The notes under the pieces are model-generated. The model searched no databases, was not told the origin of the DNA, and was given only the letters and a program-made list of their open reading frames with translations. This document shows, in pieces, positions 34,154-43,770 of a stretch of 64,000 nt of DNA (position 1 is its first letter; each line of letters begins with the position of its first letter). The position numbers and the translations under genes were made by a program. Source of the DNA: Pteria penguin (taxonomy: Eukaryota > Mollusca > Bivalvia > Pterioida > Pteriidae); contig CM068586.1 of NCBI GenBank assembly GCA_035048485.1, positions 47,691,215 through 47,755,214 on the forward strand. Reading direction: 5' to 3'.

Positions 34154-35533
34154 ATGGAGCGGGCGAATACACGTGATATGGAATTTACGGCAAGTCCAGG
34201 GGACCAAGGTGTGTTTGAGACCCCGAGAATGACAGGGATGTTTCCAAGACGGGACGCTCAACCGAAAATGGCGAGGCGCAATTTATTAAAGGAGTTTGAA
34301 GATGTGGACGTTGATCCAGCGATTCATATGGAAGAAGACTGTGATGTACCGCAGCCCATAGATATCAACACACCATCAGGAGAGGGACCAGGGGAACTAA
34401 CCACAAATAAATCACAGTGGTACTGTTTTGTATTTACTTGGAGCGCAATCTTTCTTATGGCGGGAGTAGGAGTATATACATTGTATACATATTTTCCTGT
34501 ATACATGTTATTGTGTTTTACGAAGGAGTTTATGATATCTGGATCACTAGCTGTGTTGTGTGCAATACTAGCAAGTTTAGTGTTTAAACTCGTATTCCAA
34601 AATAGGAGAAATGTACAAACAAAGCGTATATCAATGACTCCGCTACATCGAAATAGGAAAAATGTTACTTTGTCTGGGTCACCTCCTTCTCGAAAACCGA
34701 GTGAAACAGCTTTATCATCTCCGGAATCTCCCGTCAGTATGTCTGGACATGCGCACTCTGCATCGCGAGGACCGGCGCATTATTGTGGGCGTTCGCATCA
34801 AATAACCGTAAAGCGAACATTTAGTGGTGATGGTACGGATATTTGGACCGAGTTCATACGCTATTTTGAAAATGTCGCCGAATTAAATGAGTGGGATAAT
34901 GACCGGAAGCGGAAGGTGCTATTTACTGTACTTCGTGGTCAGGCAGAATCATATGCATACGGACTTTCAGTGAGTGAGCGTAGTGACTGGGGAAATCTCA
35001 CGACCGCACTTGATGCGAGATTTGGTCACAAGTCGATGAAAGAAAGTTACATCGCAGAAGCCAAATTGCGTCGGGAAAAAGACACGGAATAATTTCGCGA
35101 TTTTGGCCAGGCCATAGAGGACTTGTACCGCCGTGCATATCCTGAGAATCGCGAGCACGTGCAGGAAAGCAGTATGAAAACGTTTATGGACAATTGCAGT
35201 GAAATAGAGGACTATAGGCTTGCAGTGAAAAGAACTCGTCCGAAAACATTGCAAGACGCTGTGACCGCAGCTATGCAGGAGGAATGCATCAGACTGACAG
35301 AAAATCGAAAGAATAAAGACAGGAAGGACTACAAACCACCTGTGTATGGAGTGAACAAAACCCCACTTTCTGTGAATGGACGTGACAACATACCGAGAAA
35401 AACGTGTTATGAGTGCAACTCAAGTGAACACTTATACCGAAATTGCCCAAGAAGAAAATTTAATCGAAGTGACAAAAACGGAAATAAAAGAACCGGAAAT
35501 CAACATTTAAACGAGAATCGACCGAGGCAGTAG
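34154..35533 (+). CDS. gag: gag, interrupted by an in-frame TAA; two predicted membrane segments
   Basis: ATG 34154 opens a frame that runs to TAG 35531-35533, with one TAA at 35090-35092. Residues 1-85 are polar. Residues about 89-120 and 127-148 are strongly hydrophobic (CFVFTWSAIFLMAGVGVYTL; SLAVLCAILASLVFKLVF), followed by RRNVQTKR, so two membrane helices are predicted. From about residue 218 a Gag capsid region follows (TFSGDGTDIWTEFIRYFE), continuing after the stop with FGQAIEDLYRRAYP. A CCHC knuckle (CYECNSSEHLYRNC) sits near the end. Gag proteins usually have no membrane helices. The same frame and motif continuity across the stop shows it is one protein, either broken or read through. 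Confidence 0.85.
35090..35092 (+). other. In-frame TAA inside gag
   Basis: The stop falls between REKDTE and FRDFGQAIEDLY, in the middle of a conserved Gag helix region. Capsid homology resumes directly behind it in the same frame. Confidence 0.9.
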
Positions 35534-35566
35534 GCCGTGCTTTGGTCATGACGCGCAATAGGCCTA
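35506..35566 (+). promoter_or_regulatory. Programmed -1 frameshift signal: T TTA AAC slippery site plus H-type pseudoknot
   Basis: In the gag frame the heptamer reads T TTA AAC (35506-35512), the classic X XXY YYZ form. After a 7-base spacer, 35520-35529 (GACCGAGGCA) pairs with 35538-35547 (TGCTTTGGTC) over 10 bp with two G-U pairs. The loop bases TAGGCC (35531-35536) pair with GGCCTA (35561-35566), giving a 6-bp second stem with a 13-base crossing loop. The gag stop lies in the first loop. The -1 frame is open from 35488 and leads straight into the protease. Structure was paired by hand. Confidence 0.85.
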
Positions 35567-35799
35567 GTACAGACGATTTGCAATGTCGCGTTTCTTGTAC
35601 TGAAACGCAAACAGATATTGTGTTGCATTCGGATTCAAACTCTGCAACGGAAGTGACGCATGTCGGGACCGGAAGTTGTTCAAAAGTGAAAGGAAAACCT
35701 GTTTTTAGAGTTGATGGATTAGTGGAAGGAACACCGTTAGAGTGGAGAATCGACACAGGTGCAGTGAATACTTTCATTACGGAGGAATTTATATTTTAA
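35513..35799 (+). CDS. pro: pro: retropepsin N-terminal part in the -1 frame
   Basis: Entered from gag by the -1 shift. The frame carries the aspartic protease active site WRIDTGAVNTFI (DTGA, family usually DTG/DSG) near 35745-35780 and stops at TAA 35797-35799. The rest of the protease (flap and LLGQDFL) continues in the frame one base ahead, so the reading frame changes at a TTTT run at the stop. Confidence 0.82.
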
Positions 35800-36391
35800 C
35801 ATCCTACCAGAGAACAGACCTGTACTGGAGCGCGTGCATAAGAAGTTTGAGACAGCAGACGGAAGTGAGTTAAATGTTTTAGGGACTGCAAGGATGATTT
35901 TGACTTTTGGAGATATGGATGTGTATTTTCGCGTGTTTGTGGGAGGCGTCAAATGTAATTTGCTTGGACAGGATTTCTTAGAGAAATATGAGTGCCAATG
36001 GGATTATCTCAGTACCAGTGTTACTTTTAATTGTGTGCACACGGGAAATGACGTAGGACTTAGTGGTCGCGTTGTGTCTGTGGAAACTAGCGCTATTCCA
36101 CCGAGACACGAAGCTGTGTTGAAATCGAGAATGATTTCGGGTACTAATGTAGGAGATGGGATATTAGTGCCGATAAAACGATTTGTCCATCCCCATGGAC
36201 TAGTAGTTGCACATATACTGGTGAATGCGAGAAACAATTTCATTTATGTGCGTGTGTTTAATCCGAGCGACCGGGAAATTTGTGTTAAGAAGAACACGGA
36301 GATTGCATTATTGGCATCAGTGAATTATGTTAGTGAATCTTAACACAGAGGTGAAGTGTGTAATTTACAAAATGAAAGCGGTTCTGATTAG
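35798..36391 (+). CDS. pro: pro C-terminal part and protease-RT linker, with two in-frame stops
   Basis: This frame (+1 relative to 35513-35799) starts with NILPENRPVLERVHKKFE, continues with the protease LLGQDFLEKY motif near 35960-35990, and then the linker. It is stopped by TAA at 36341-36343 and TAG at 36389-36391, after which the same frame continues into RT. It has no start of its own that looks used. As it stands, the polyprotein cannot be made without recoding. Confidence 0.75.
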
Positions 36392-39300
36392 CTTTCGGAA
36401 TTTTTATGCGATATGTATCGCGAAGGATGTAAGAACCTGTCGAGGGAGCAAGCAGCAGAGTTTAAGAAATTTTTACTGTGTCGTAAAAATGTGTTTGCGG
36501 ATCCCGAAATGTCAGCCGAACGCGCGAATATAGGAGAACATCACATTGATCTCAGTGACGAGACGCCATTTAAGGAACCAGTGCGAAGGGTTCCGATCTT
36601 TAAACGGGAAATACTAGATGCCGAAATTGAGCGATTGAAAGAACAGGGGCTTATTGAAGAATCGAATAGCCCATGGTCATCTCCGCTTGTTTTAGTGCAG
36701 AAGAAAGACAAGTCGTGGAGATTATGTGTAGATTACAGGCGGTTGAACGCCAACACAATCAAAGATGCGTATCCGATTAGTAGAATCGCGGAAAATTTAG
36801 ACGCATTAGCCGGATCAAAATGGTTTACATCTTTGGATCTAAATATGGCTTATCATCAGATTCCGATGCGCGAAAGTGACAAAGAGAAGACCGCATTCGG
36901 AACACCTCGCGGCGGATTATACCAATATCGTGTGATGCCATTCGGATTATGTAATGCACCTGCAACATTTCAAAGAGTGATAGAACAGGCGTTGTGTGGA
37001 TTACAGTGGCATGTGACAGTTCTATATTTGGATGACATTATCGTGTACAGTCATGATTTTGAGGAACACTTAAAGAATCTCAATCTTGTGTTTGATCGAC
37101 TACAAGGTGCTAATTTGAAACTAAAGGCTAAAAAGTGTAGTTTCTTTCGTAAAGAAGTGATTTTCCTAGGACATGTGGTTTCTGAAAAGGGAATAACTAC
37201 AGATCCGAGCAAAACCAAAGTAGTAGATGAATGGCAGACGCCACGGAACGTAACAGAACTACGTAGTTTTCTAGGGCTTGTGTCGTATTACAGACGTTTC
37301 ATAAAGGATTTTGCGAAAATAGCTAAATGTTTGCACGAACTTACCAGCAAAAACAATAAATGGCATTGGACTACCGATTGTGATGAGGCATTTCTTCTAT
37401 TAAAATCCAAATTAGTCTCTGCTCCGATACTAGGATACCCCGATGTTAAGGGAGGATCGTTTATTCTAGATACTGATGCTAGCAATGACGCTATTGGTGC
37501 TGTGCTATCGCAAATACAAGGTGAAAAAGAAATAGTGATTGCTTATGCAAGCCGTACTTTGACTAGTCCCGAGAAGAATTATTGTGTGACGCGGAAAGAA
37601 ATGTTAGCTGTTGTGTATTTTGTGAAATATTTTAAACATTACCTGCTTGGACGTGAATTTACATTGAGGACAGATCACGCATCTCTTGTATGGTTACATA
37701 AATTTAAAGAACCAGATGGGCAAATTGCTAGATGGTTACAACAGCTTGGACCATTCGTATTCAAAATAGTGCACAGACAAGGAAAACGTCATCAAAATGC
37801 TGACGCGCTATCAAGAATGCTTTCATCAGGAGAGAAATGCAAACAGTGCAAACGTGATACAATAGAACTTGAAAGTAGTGAAAATAAATATCAACATATT
37901 GACGATTTGCGGATGGAATTTAACAAAAAGGAAATAGAGCAGAACAGCGATGTGTTCGCAATTGATACTTTATTTACCCACGAGAAACGCGTGACCAATG
38001 TGTATTCACTTAGTGACACAAACCCCCCTTCGAAGACATCAAAGAGAGCCGCAAACCGACCACCGCGCGCGAAACCGAGAGTGCAACCAAGCGATTCATT
38101 AAGTTTGGAAAATATCCGGAAAAGTCAGCTAGAAGATCGTGAAATATCGCCATTTTTATGTTGGAAAGAGGATTCAGACTGTGAACAACCTTCTTTTGAA
38201 GCGGTATCTGGACTTGGTTTTGAAAGCAAATTCCTTTACTCTCGATGGGAACTTCTTACCGTGGATAAAGGTGTATTGTGTATGAAATGGATAGAAAATG
38301 ACCGTGAACGACTCAGGATTTGTATGCCGAGAATATTGCGTGACGCAGTGATGTGGCAAATGCATGATGCACATACAGCCGGACATATGGGTGTAAGACG
38401 AACGGTGGACAAAGTTACAAGGAGTCAATATTACTGGCCTCATTTACGGAGATATGTTTATGATTATGTATTATCATGTGACATTTGCGAAGAACGAAAA
38501 CATCCGTCTCGGAATAAGAGAGCTTACATGAAGACGCATCTTAGTGGAGTGAAATTTGAGAGAATTGCCGTGGATATAGCCGGACCGTTTCCCAAAACAG
38601 ACAATGGATTTGTGTACATTTTAGTAATTGCGGATTATTTTACAAAATTTACCGAGATATTCCCGCTTAGAAATATTGAGGCAGAGACGGTGACCGAAAC
38701 AATGTTTAGAGGATGGATTAAGCGTTACGGTTGTTCGCAAGAAATACATTCAGATCAAGGCAGCCAGTTTGAAAGTCAAGTTTTCCAGGAAATGTGTAAA
38801 TTATTGCAAATTAATAAAACACGTACAACCGCTTATCACCCCCAGTCTGACGGCATGGTTGAGCGACTGAACCGGACAATAAAGGATGTGTTATCAAAAT
38901 ACATTTCTGTGAACCAAACTGACTGGGATAAATTCATAGATGGTGTAGTGTTTGCATACAACAGTACTGTGCATGAAACAACGGGAATTACACCGTATAG
39001 GATGGTGTTCGGTGAAGAAATGAAGTTACCTGTTGATCTTATGACTGAAAAAGTGAATTTTAACCGGAGTTCGATTCCCAACAACCAAGCCGATTATGTC
39101 CGCAAATTAGAGCGATCTCTATGTGAAATGTATGATAATGTGCGAAACGTAACAAACAAACTCTCATTACGTCAAAAACGCTATTATGATCGGAATGTCC
39201 GTAGTGTTAACTATGATATTGGGGATTTAGTGCGCCGAAGTCAACCTAAAGTCATCATTGGCACTAAAGGAAAGTTATCTAGAAAGTGGACTGGACCTTG

Positions 39301-39646
39301 GATAGTGATACAAAGATTGAGTGATGTGTTATACAAGATACAAGTTTCGAAAAGATCAAAATCTGTAATAGTGCATTCGGACAATTTAAAACCATTCAGG
39401 GGATCAAAATCAACGATAGAATCGAAAAGGAGACAAAGTCCAGACAATGGTCAAATACCCGCGGATGATCAAACGGGTACCGCAGTGCAAGGGAGCCGAA
39501 GTCTAGGCGTCGGTCGCATTCCTAGAATTCACAAGAATGACGCATCGAAGGACCGCCCACCGATTGAGATCAGCCAATCAGCGACCAGGACTAAACGGAC
39601 CAGGTACGGACGGGTACTTAAGAAGCCTGAGAGATTCAGAGACTGA
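36392..39646 (+). CDS. pol: pol: reverse transcriptase, RNase H and integrase
   Basis: The frame is open without a stop to TGA 39646; its first ATG is 36413 (MYREGCKNLS). RT shows WRLCVDYRRLN, FTSLDLNMAYHQI and the catalytic YLDDIIVYS. RNase H shows FILDTDASNDAIGAVLSQ, RTDHASL and NADALSR. Integrase has the HHCC zinc site (HDAHTAGHMG, then CDICEERK) and the DDE core: VDIAGPF, HSDQGSQFES and a Glu in MVERLNR. A GPY/F-like end (WTGPWIVIQRL, VHSDNLKPF) follows. No chromodomain is seen. All catalytic residues are present, so this part looks functional, unlike gag/pro. Confidence 0.95.
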   Translation, partial: LSEFLCDMYREGCKNLSREQAAEFKKFLLCRKNVFADPEMSAERANIGEHHIDLSDETPFKEPVRRVPIFKREILDAEIERLKEQGLIEESNSPWSSPLVLVQKKDKSWRLCVDYRRLNANTIKDAYPISRIAENLDALAGSKWFTSLDLNMAYHQIPMRESDKEKTAFGTPRGGLYQYRVMPFGLCNAPATFQRVIEQALCGLQWHVTVLYLDDIIVYSHDFEEHLKNLNLVFDRLQGANLKLKAKKCSFFRKEVIFLGHVVSEKGITTDPSKTKVVDEWQTPRNVTELRSFLGLVSYYRRFIKDFAKIAKCLHELTSKNNKWHWTTDCDEAFLLLKSKLVSAPILGYPDVKGGSFILDTDASNDAIGAVLSQIQGEKEIVIAYASRTLTSPEKNYCVTRKEMLAVVYFVKYFKHYLLGREFTLRTDHASLVWLHKFKEPDGQIARWLQQLGPFVFKIVHRQGKRHQNADALSRMLSSGEKCKQCKRDTIELESSENKYQHIDDLRMEFNKKEIEQNSDVFAIDTLFTHEKRVTNVYSLSDTNPPSKTSKRAANRPPRAKPRVQPSDSLSLENIRKSQLEDREISPFLCWKEDSDCEQPSFEAVSGLGFESKFLYSRWELLTVDKGVLCMKWIENDRERLRICMPRILRDAVMWQMHDAHTAGHMGVRRTVDKVTRSQYYWPHLRRYVYDYVLSCDICEERKHPSRNKRAYMKTHLSGVKFERIAVDIAGPFPKTDNGFVYILVIADYFTKFTEIFPLRNIEAETVTETMFRGWIKRYGCSQEIHSDQGSQFESQVFQEMCKLLQINKTRTTAYHPQSDGMVERLNRTIKDVLSKYISVNQTDWDKFIDGVVFAYNSTVHETTGITPYRMVFGEEMKLPVDLMTEKVNFNRSSIPNNQADYVRKLERSLCEMYDNVRNVTNKLSLRQKRYYDRNVRSVNYDIGDLVRRSQPKVIIGTKGKLSRKWTGPWIVIQRLSDVLYKIQVSKRSKSVIVHSDNLKPFRGSKSTIESKRRQSPDNGQIPADDQTGTAVQGSRSLGVGRIPRIHKNDASKDRPPIEISQSATRTKRTRYGRVLKKPERFRD

Positions 39647-39660
39647 CCTTAACCAATTTG

Positions 39661-40602
39661 ATGGCGTTGTGCGAACTTTGTGGTAAAACATTCAAGAGAC
39701 TCAAAGCCCTATACCAGCATACTAAAGAAATTCATTCGGAATCATTGCAGACGTACAAGTGTAGTTTTTGCCAAAGACCTTTCGTCAGAAAGTATCACTT
39801 GAAGCGACATTTGCTTCAAAAACATAAACTATCTGCTGATAGCGTGACTGTCGAAGTCACGAAGTGTGAAGGGGCAACCATGACCCATGAACAATTTAAA
39901 GAGTCTAAGAAGCCTGTGTACGTGACAGTGATGAGTGACCAGTACATTGACATTTCGGATGACGAGAATGTGTATGTGGATATATCGTCAGATGAGCACG
40001 AGTTGGAAGATATAATCAAACGAGACGACAAAGAAAGTGACGTGATCTCTGTACCTTCTCTGGACTCCGATGTGTTGGATGAATTAGTAAGAGACTCTGG
40101 AGATAACATCGAAAGGTATATTGACGAGTTATTTGGAGACCACGAGATAACCGAAGACATTCGCGAAGTCGTATGTGCTGACGCAAACAACGTTATCCGA
40201 AAAGTAGTTTGCGAAATTGACGCTAGTGATTTAGAAACGACAGAGAGGGACAACGACTTTGTTCATACGAGGATACCTGATACGCGTAAAGTCCATATGG
40301 TAAATATAAGCGAGGAGTCGGAGGATGCAGAGATCAAATACAGTGATTCAGAGTCCGATCAATCTAGCGAAGACCGAGAACCGAAGATTCAAAATTCAAT
40401 GATAACTCTGGGTCTACAGAAAACAACAAGGATATATCCGAGTGGGTACAGAGAGATAACGCGGGACACCCACATTGTGCATTCTAAGGACATTAACCTG
40501 GATGTAGAAAGTTACGAGGAAATAGCTATGGACATTCTCAATGAAGTTCCGCAACATTTTTATAACAGAAATGTGAAAATTGTGGAGATAGACTCTGATT
40601 AA
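39661..40602 (+). CDS. Retrotransposon ORF C: two C2H2 zinc fingers with a long acidic tail
   Basis: ATG 39661 starts 15 bases after the pol stop and the frame runs to TAA 40600-40602 (313 codons). Residues 4-25 and 33-54 are C2H2 fingers (CELCGKTFKRLKALYQH; CSFCQRPFVRKYHLKRH). The rest is acidic and serine-rich (for example DISDDENVYVDISSDEHE). There is no signal peptide or membrane segment, so it is not an envelope protein. It occupies the env position. A DNA- or RNA-binding regulator is plausible from the fingers, but this is inference. The intact frame in a young copy suggests selection. Confidence 0.8.
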   Translation: MALCELCGKTFKRLKALYQHTKEIHSESLQTYKCSFCQRPFVRKYHLKRHLLQKHKLSADSVTVEVTKCEGATMTHEQFKESKKPVYVTVMSDQYIDISDDENVYVDISSDEHELEDIIKRDDKESDVISVPSLDSDVLDELVRDSGDNIERYIDELFGDHEITEDIREVVCADANNVIRKVVCEIDASDLETTERDNDFVHTRIPDTRKVHMVNISEESEDAEIKYSDSESDQSSEDREPKIQNSMITLGLQKTTRIYPSGYREITRDTHIVHSKDINLDVESYEEIAMDILNEVPQHFYNRNVKIVEIDSD

Positions 40603-40779
40603 GTAGTATATTGCTACAGGACTACTTTATGTACACATATTGACTCATTTATGGTTTATATTAACATGTACTTATTGCTTTTCATTGTAGTTTACATTTA
40701 AGTCACTATTGACATGTATTTAAATTGTTATACATTGTAATTTGTATCAGTTTTCATTGCAACATTTTTGCCAGGGGTC

Positions 40780-40800
40780 AAAAATTAAGTTGGGGGGAGT
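40780..40800 (+). other. Polypurine tract
   Basis: AAAATTAAG, T, then GGGGGGAG directly before the 3' LTR; the expected plus-strand primer site. Confidence 0.75.
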
Positions 40801-41307
40801 TGTAGCATAATTCTATATTAATACTCTCTAGTTGAATGTAAAAGTTATATTTCATGTATATTTAGTCATGTATCATAGCTCATATTACTTGTTTTACTAG
40901 GCCGCCCGTAAGGGGAGGCACTAGCTGTTTCTATTTTTAGCACGGGTTTGTTTGTACCCGGCCGCCCTTTGGGGGCAGCCGCATTTATCTATATATAGAG
41001 GGGCGGAATCCCTAGCCCAAGCTCAGAATGTTGTTTAATTTGTGACTGTGCGGATCATTATGTTGTGTTAACTATTTCATGTGATTATCTTATGTGTTTG
41101 TGTATACTAGTACTTGAGTATAGAGAAATGTAATAAACCGTTAAACTTTTTACCGATTCTTATTCAAACAACGAAATGTGATTGATTGCCTGGGGCAATT
41201 CGATATTGGTGATCGTCTGGGACGATTGTTAATTACGCTACCAATTAATTAGCAAATTCTGTGTATTGTGTGGCAGCATTGTGAGGTGTACGAACGACCA
41301 CGTTACA
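40801..41307 (+). repeat. 3' LTR
   Basis: 507 bp and, read side by side, the same as the 5' LTR at every position I compared. It ends GTTACA followed by the GTAA target duplication. Confidence 0.95.
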
Positions 41308-41311
41308 GTAA

Positions 41312-41579
41312 CACACGAAAGTAGTATGTGAGAAATATATATACAGCCATGTAGTAAGTTGGTAATATAAATATATATATATACACATATAGTATGTGGG
41401 TAATGTATAAACACATATATAGAGTATGTGGGTAATATATAAGCACACCTGTAGTATGTTGGTAATATATATACACACATGTTGTATGTGGAAAATATGT
41501 ATACACTCATGTAGTATGTGGATAGTATATATACACATATGTACTATGTGGTAATATATATACACATATAGTATATGGG

Positions 41580-41670
<91 letters not shown>

Positions 41671-41764
41671 TGTAGTATGTGGTAATATAAACAGACACAT
41701 GTAGTATGTGGGTAATATATATACATGCATGTAGTATGTTGGTAATATATATACACACATGTAG
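41312..41764. repeat. 28-30 bp minisatellite, middle part, with (TA)n
   Basis: Units CACATGTAGTATGTGGGTAA plus a TA spacer continue from before the LTR element. A (TA)n run occupies about 41580-41664. Confidence 0.92.
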
Positions 41765-41928
41765 TTAGTTGGTTGGTTGATTGGTGTTTTACGTCGCTTT
41801 CAACAATATTTCAGTTATATTGCGACATGGAAGCAGGAGGTAACCAACCTCTTAAACATATAGTGGCGCAACCCGGATCGTCGGCGCCGCAAGCCAAGCG
41901 CTTAACCGCTACACCACGTCTGCCCCCC
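41765..41928 (-). mobile_element. tRNA-derived SINE (family B) in the minisatellite
   Basis: On the minus strand: GTGTAGCGGTTAAGCG (box A region), GATCCGGGTTGCGCC (a degenerate box B), and a (CCAA)n-like tail. Target duplication ACACATGTAG is at 41755-41764 and 41929-41938. The relative at 53849-54015 has an intact box B. Confidence 0.85.
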
Positions 41929-42137
41929 ACACATGTAGTATGTGGGTAATATATATACACGCATGTAGTATGTGGGTAATATATATACACATATGTAGTA
42001 TGTGGGTAATATATACAGACACATATAATATGTTGGTAATGTATATACACACATGTAGTATGTGGGTAATATATATACAGACATGTAGTATGTGGGTAAT
42101 ATATATGTACACACTTTTAGTATGTGGGAAATATATA
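41929..42137. repeat. 28-30 bp minisatellite, third part
   Basis: About seven units of CATGTAGTATGTGGGTAATA with TA spacers, ending at the foldback element. Confidence 0.9.
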
Positions 42138-42508
42138 GGTTCAAGCCTAATAGTCCGACGGCCCGATAGTCCGACAGCCCGATAATCCGACGGCCCGTTA
42201 TACGACAGCCCGATAGTCCGATAGTCCGCAACGATAGATGGTATTGCACCAAAACGTAAAAACTTGCCTTTTGAAAATTCTAGGTGAATGGGCCGACCTG
42301 AGAGATGTTGCCGTATAAGCGGTCCTTCATAGTGAGATGATGCCGCATAAGCGGGAAGAAGAAGAAGAGACAAATACCCCAATCGCGGCATGAAGACGGG
42401 GACGGGGTTTGCGCCCCGCCCCCTTCCCCAATTTTGTCAGAAAAAAGGTACCAAGATAAGTACTTATTGTCCAATTTTGGGCTCTGAAACCCCCTTCTCC
42501 TTCCATGA

Positions 42509-43120
42509 CTAAATTTTTCTGTATTTAATGTTATTAGTCAGACAGAGAACATGTTCAAAAGTTAAGTGATTAAAATCTGTCATAGGTTTATTTGCTCCCA
42601 TCCGACTGTCAGTCCTTCCTACCAGTTTTCTACCACTTTTCGCCAATACAATTTTCTTCGATTTTTTAAATACTTTTAATGAAAATGAATGTTTCACACG
42701 TCTGGTCTCAATGTAGTCACTGATCAATCGCCTCACAACAGGTGTGGTTCCAGGAATTTTGTCAAGGTAGAATGTAAGTGCCCGGTTTAATCGATCTCGA
42801 GGTTTTTGACATGGGAAAGAGAAAAAGGATGAGAAAAGTATGGAATCAATTACTAAGTAATGTATATTTGTTTTGTATGTTTTTCTACCGTGGGCATGGC
42901 GTTTTTTGATAGCCATTTTGTGGGACAACAAAAAATAAAACAAAAAACAAAACAAAACAAAACACCAAAACAAGAGAGAGAGAAAAAAAACCCCCAAAAA
43001 ACCAAAAACAAACCGAAAAACAAAAACAAAAGAACTTGATAAAGAAGATTCAGTTGTTGTTTCCTCCAAGTTTCTTTGATTCTGGGTCATAAATTTGATA
43101 AGTCCGATATACGCGGTCAA
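42509..43120 (-). CDS. Hypothetical ORF inside the foldback element
   Basis: A 203-codon minus-strand frame. The first part crosses an A/C-rich low-complexity tract (42900-43030) and reads as phenylalanine-rich. The second part (KPRDRLNRALTFYLDKIPGT, VVRRLISDYIETRR) has normal composition. I recognise no family. It could be a captured host exon or chance. Confidence 0.25.
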   Translation of the reverse strand: MTAYIGLIKFMTQNQRNLEETTTESSLSSSFVFVFRFVFGFLGVFFLSLLFWCFVLFCFLFYFLLSHKMAIKKRHAHGRKTYKTNIHYLVIDSILFSSFFSFPCQKPRDRLNRALTFYLDKIPGTTPVVRRLISDYIETRRVKHSFSLKVFKKSKKIVLAKSGRKLVGRTDSRMGANKPMTDFNHLTFEHVLCLTNNIKYRKI

Positions 43121-43539
43121 GTAATATGACCGGCCGGACTTTAGATAGGAAGGTCGCTGGTTCGAAAGCGGAATTCTTCTAACTATGTACAGCTAGGTGT
43201 ACATGTACATGAACTTCTGTTGGTGGGAGGTGCCCCTAAATGTTGGACAGCAGGTCCAAATATAAAGTTTGGGCGACTTTGTCCCGTCATTTCAGCTGAA
43301 ATTATATACTGCCGAATCTGACGTCAATCAACAATATTAACCTAACCAGAAATACTGAAAAGTTAAAGAGCGATTGACAACGTACCTGATTCCAAATATG
43401 GACAGAAATCGCACAGATCGCAGTTGAAATTATTGTTTGTGTGCATGTCCTTGGTCATTTGTGTCATACAACTTTATCAGATGTCTTCTGTTTTCCCTTT
43501 CATATTAATCGTGGAAAATTTGAGTTTTCATTTGGAGGC

Positions 43540-43770
43540 GAGGTGGTAATTACCGTCTCGGTCTATGCTTAAGGCGTTAGTAGTGATTCCTAAGTCGTAA
43601 GTTCAAATCCCCTTGCACGATATGTGGGTCCGGTCTCTGGAAACGACCGGAAAAATAGGTGGTCCCATGTCTGTGCTTGTCACAGCACGTAAAAGAACCC
43701 TACCTGTCCATGGTTAGGGTGCTCGACAGGAGGTCAAAGCTTCTTGAAATACAGCAAGTACTTCTATGTG
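43540..43770 (+). mobile_element. SINE-like repeat inside the foldback element
   Basis: AAGTTCAAATCCCC is a B-box-like motif, preceded by an A-box-like TTAAGGCGTTAGTAG. CACGTAAAAGAACCC and CATGGTTAGGGTGCTCGAC follow, as in tRNA-derived SINE bodies. No target duplication was found. Confidence 0.35.

Noticed and set aside
39661..40602. Envelope gene at the end of the LTR element
   Set aside because: The ORF has C2H2 zinc fingers and no signal peptide, fusion motif or membrane segment.
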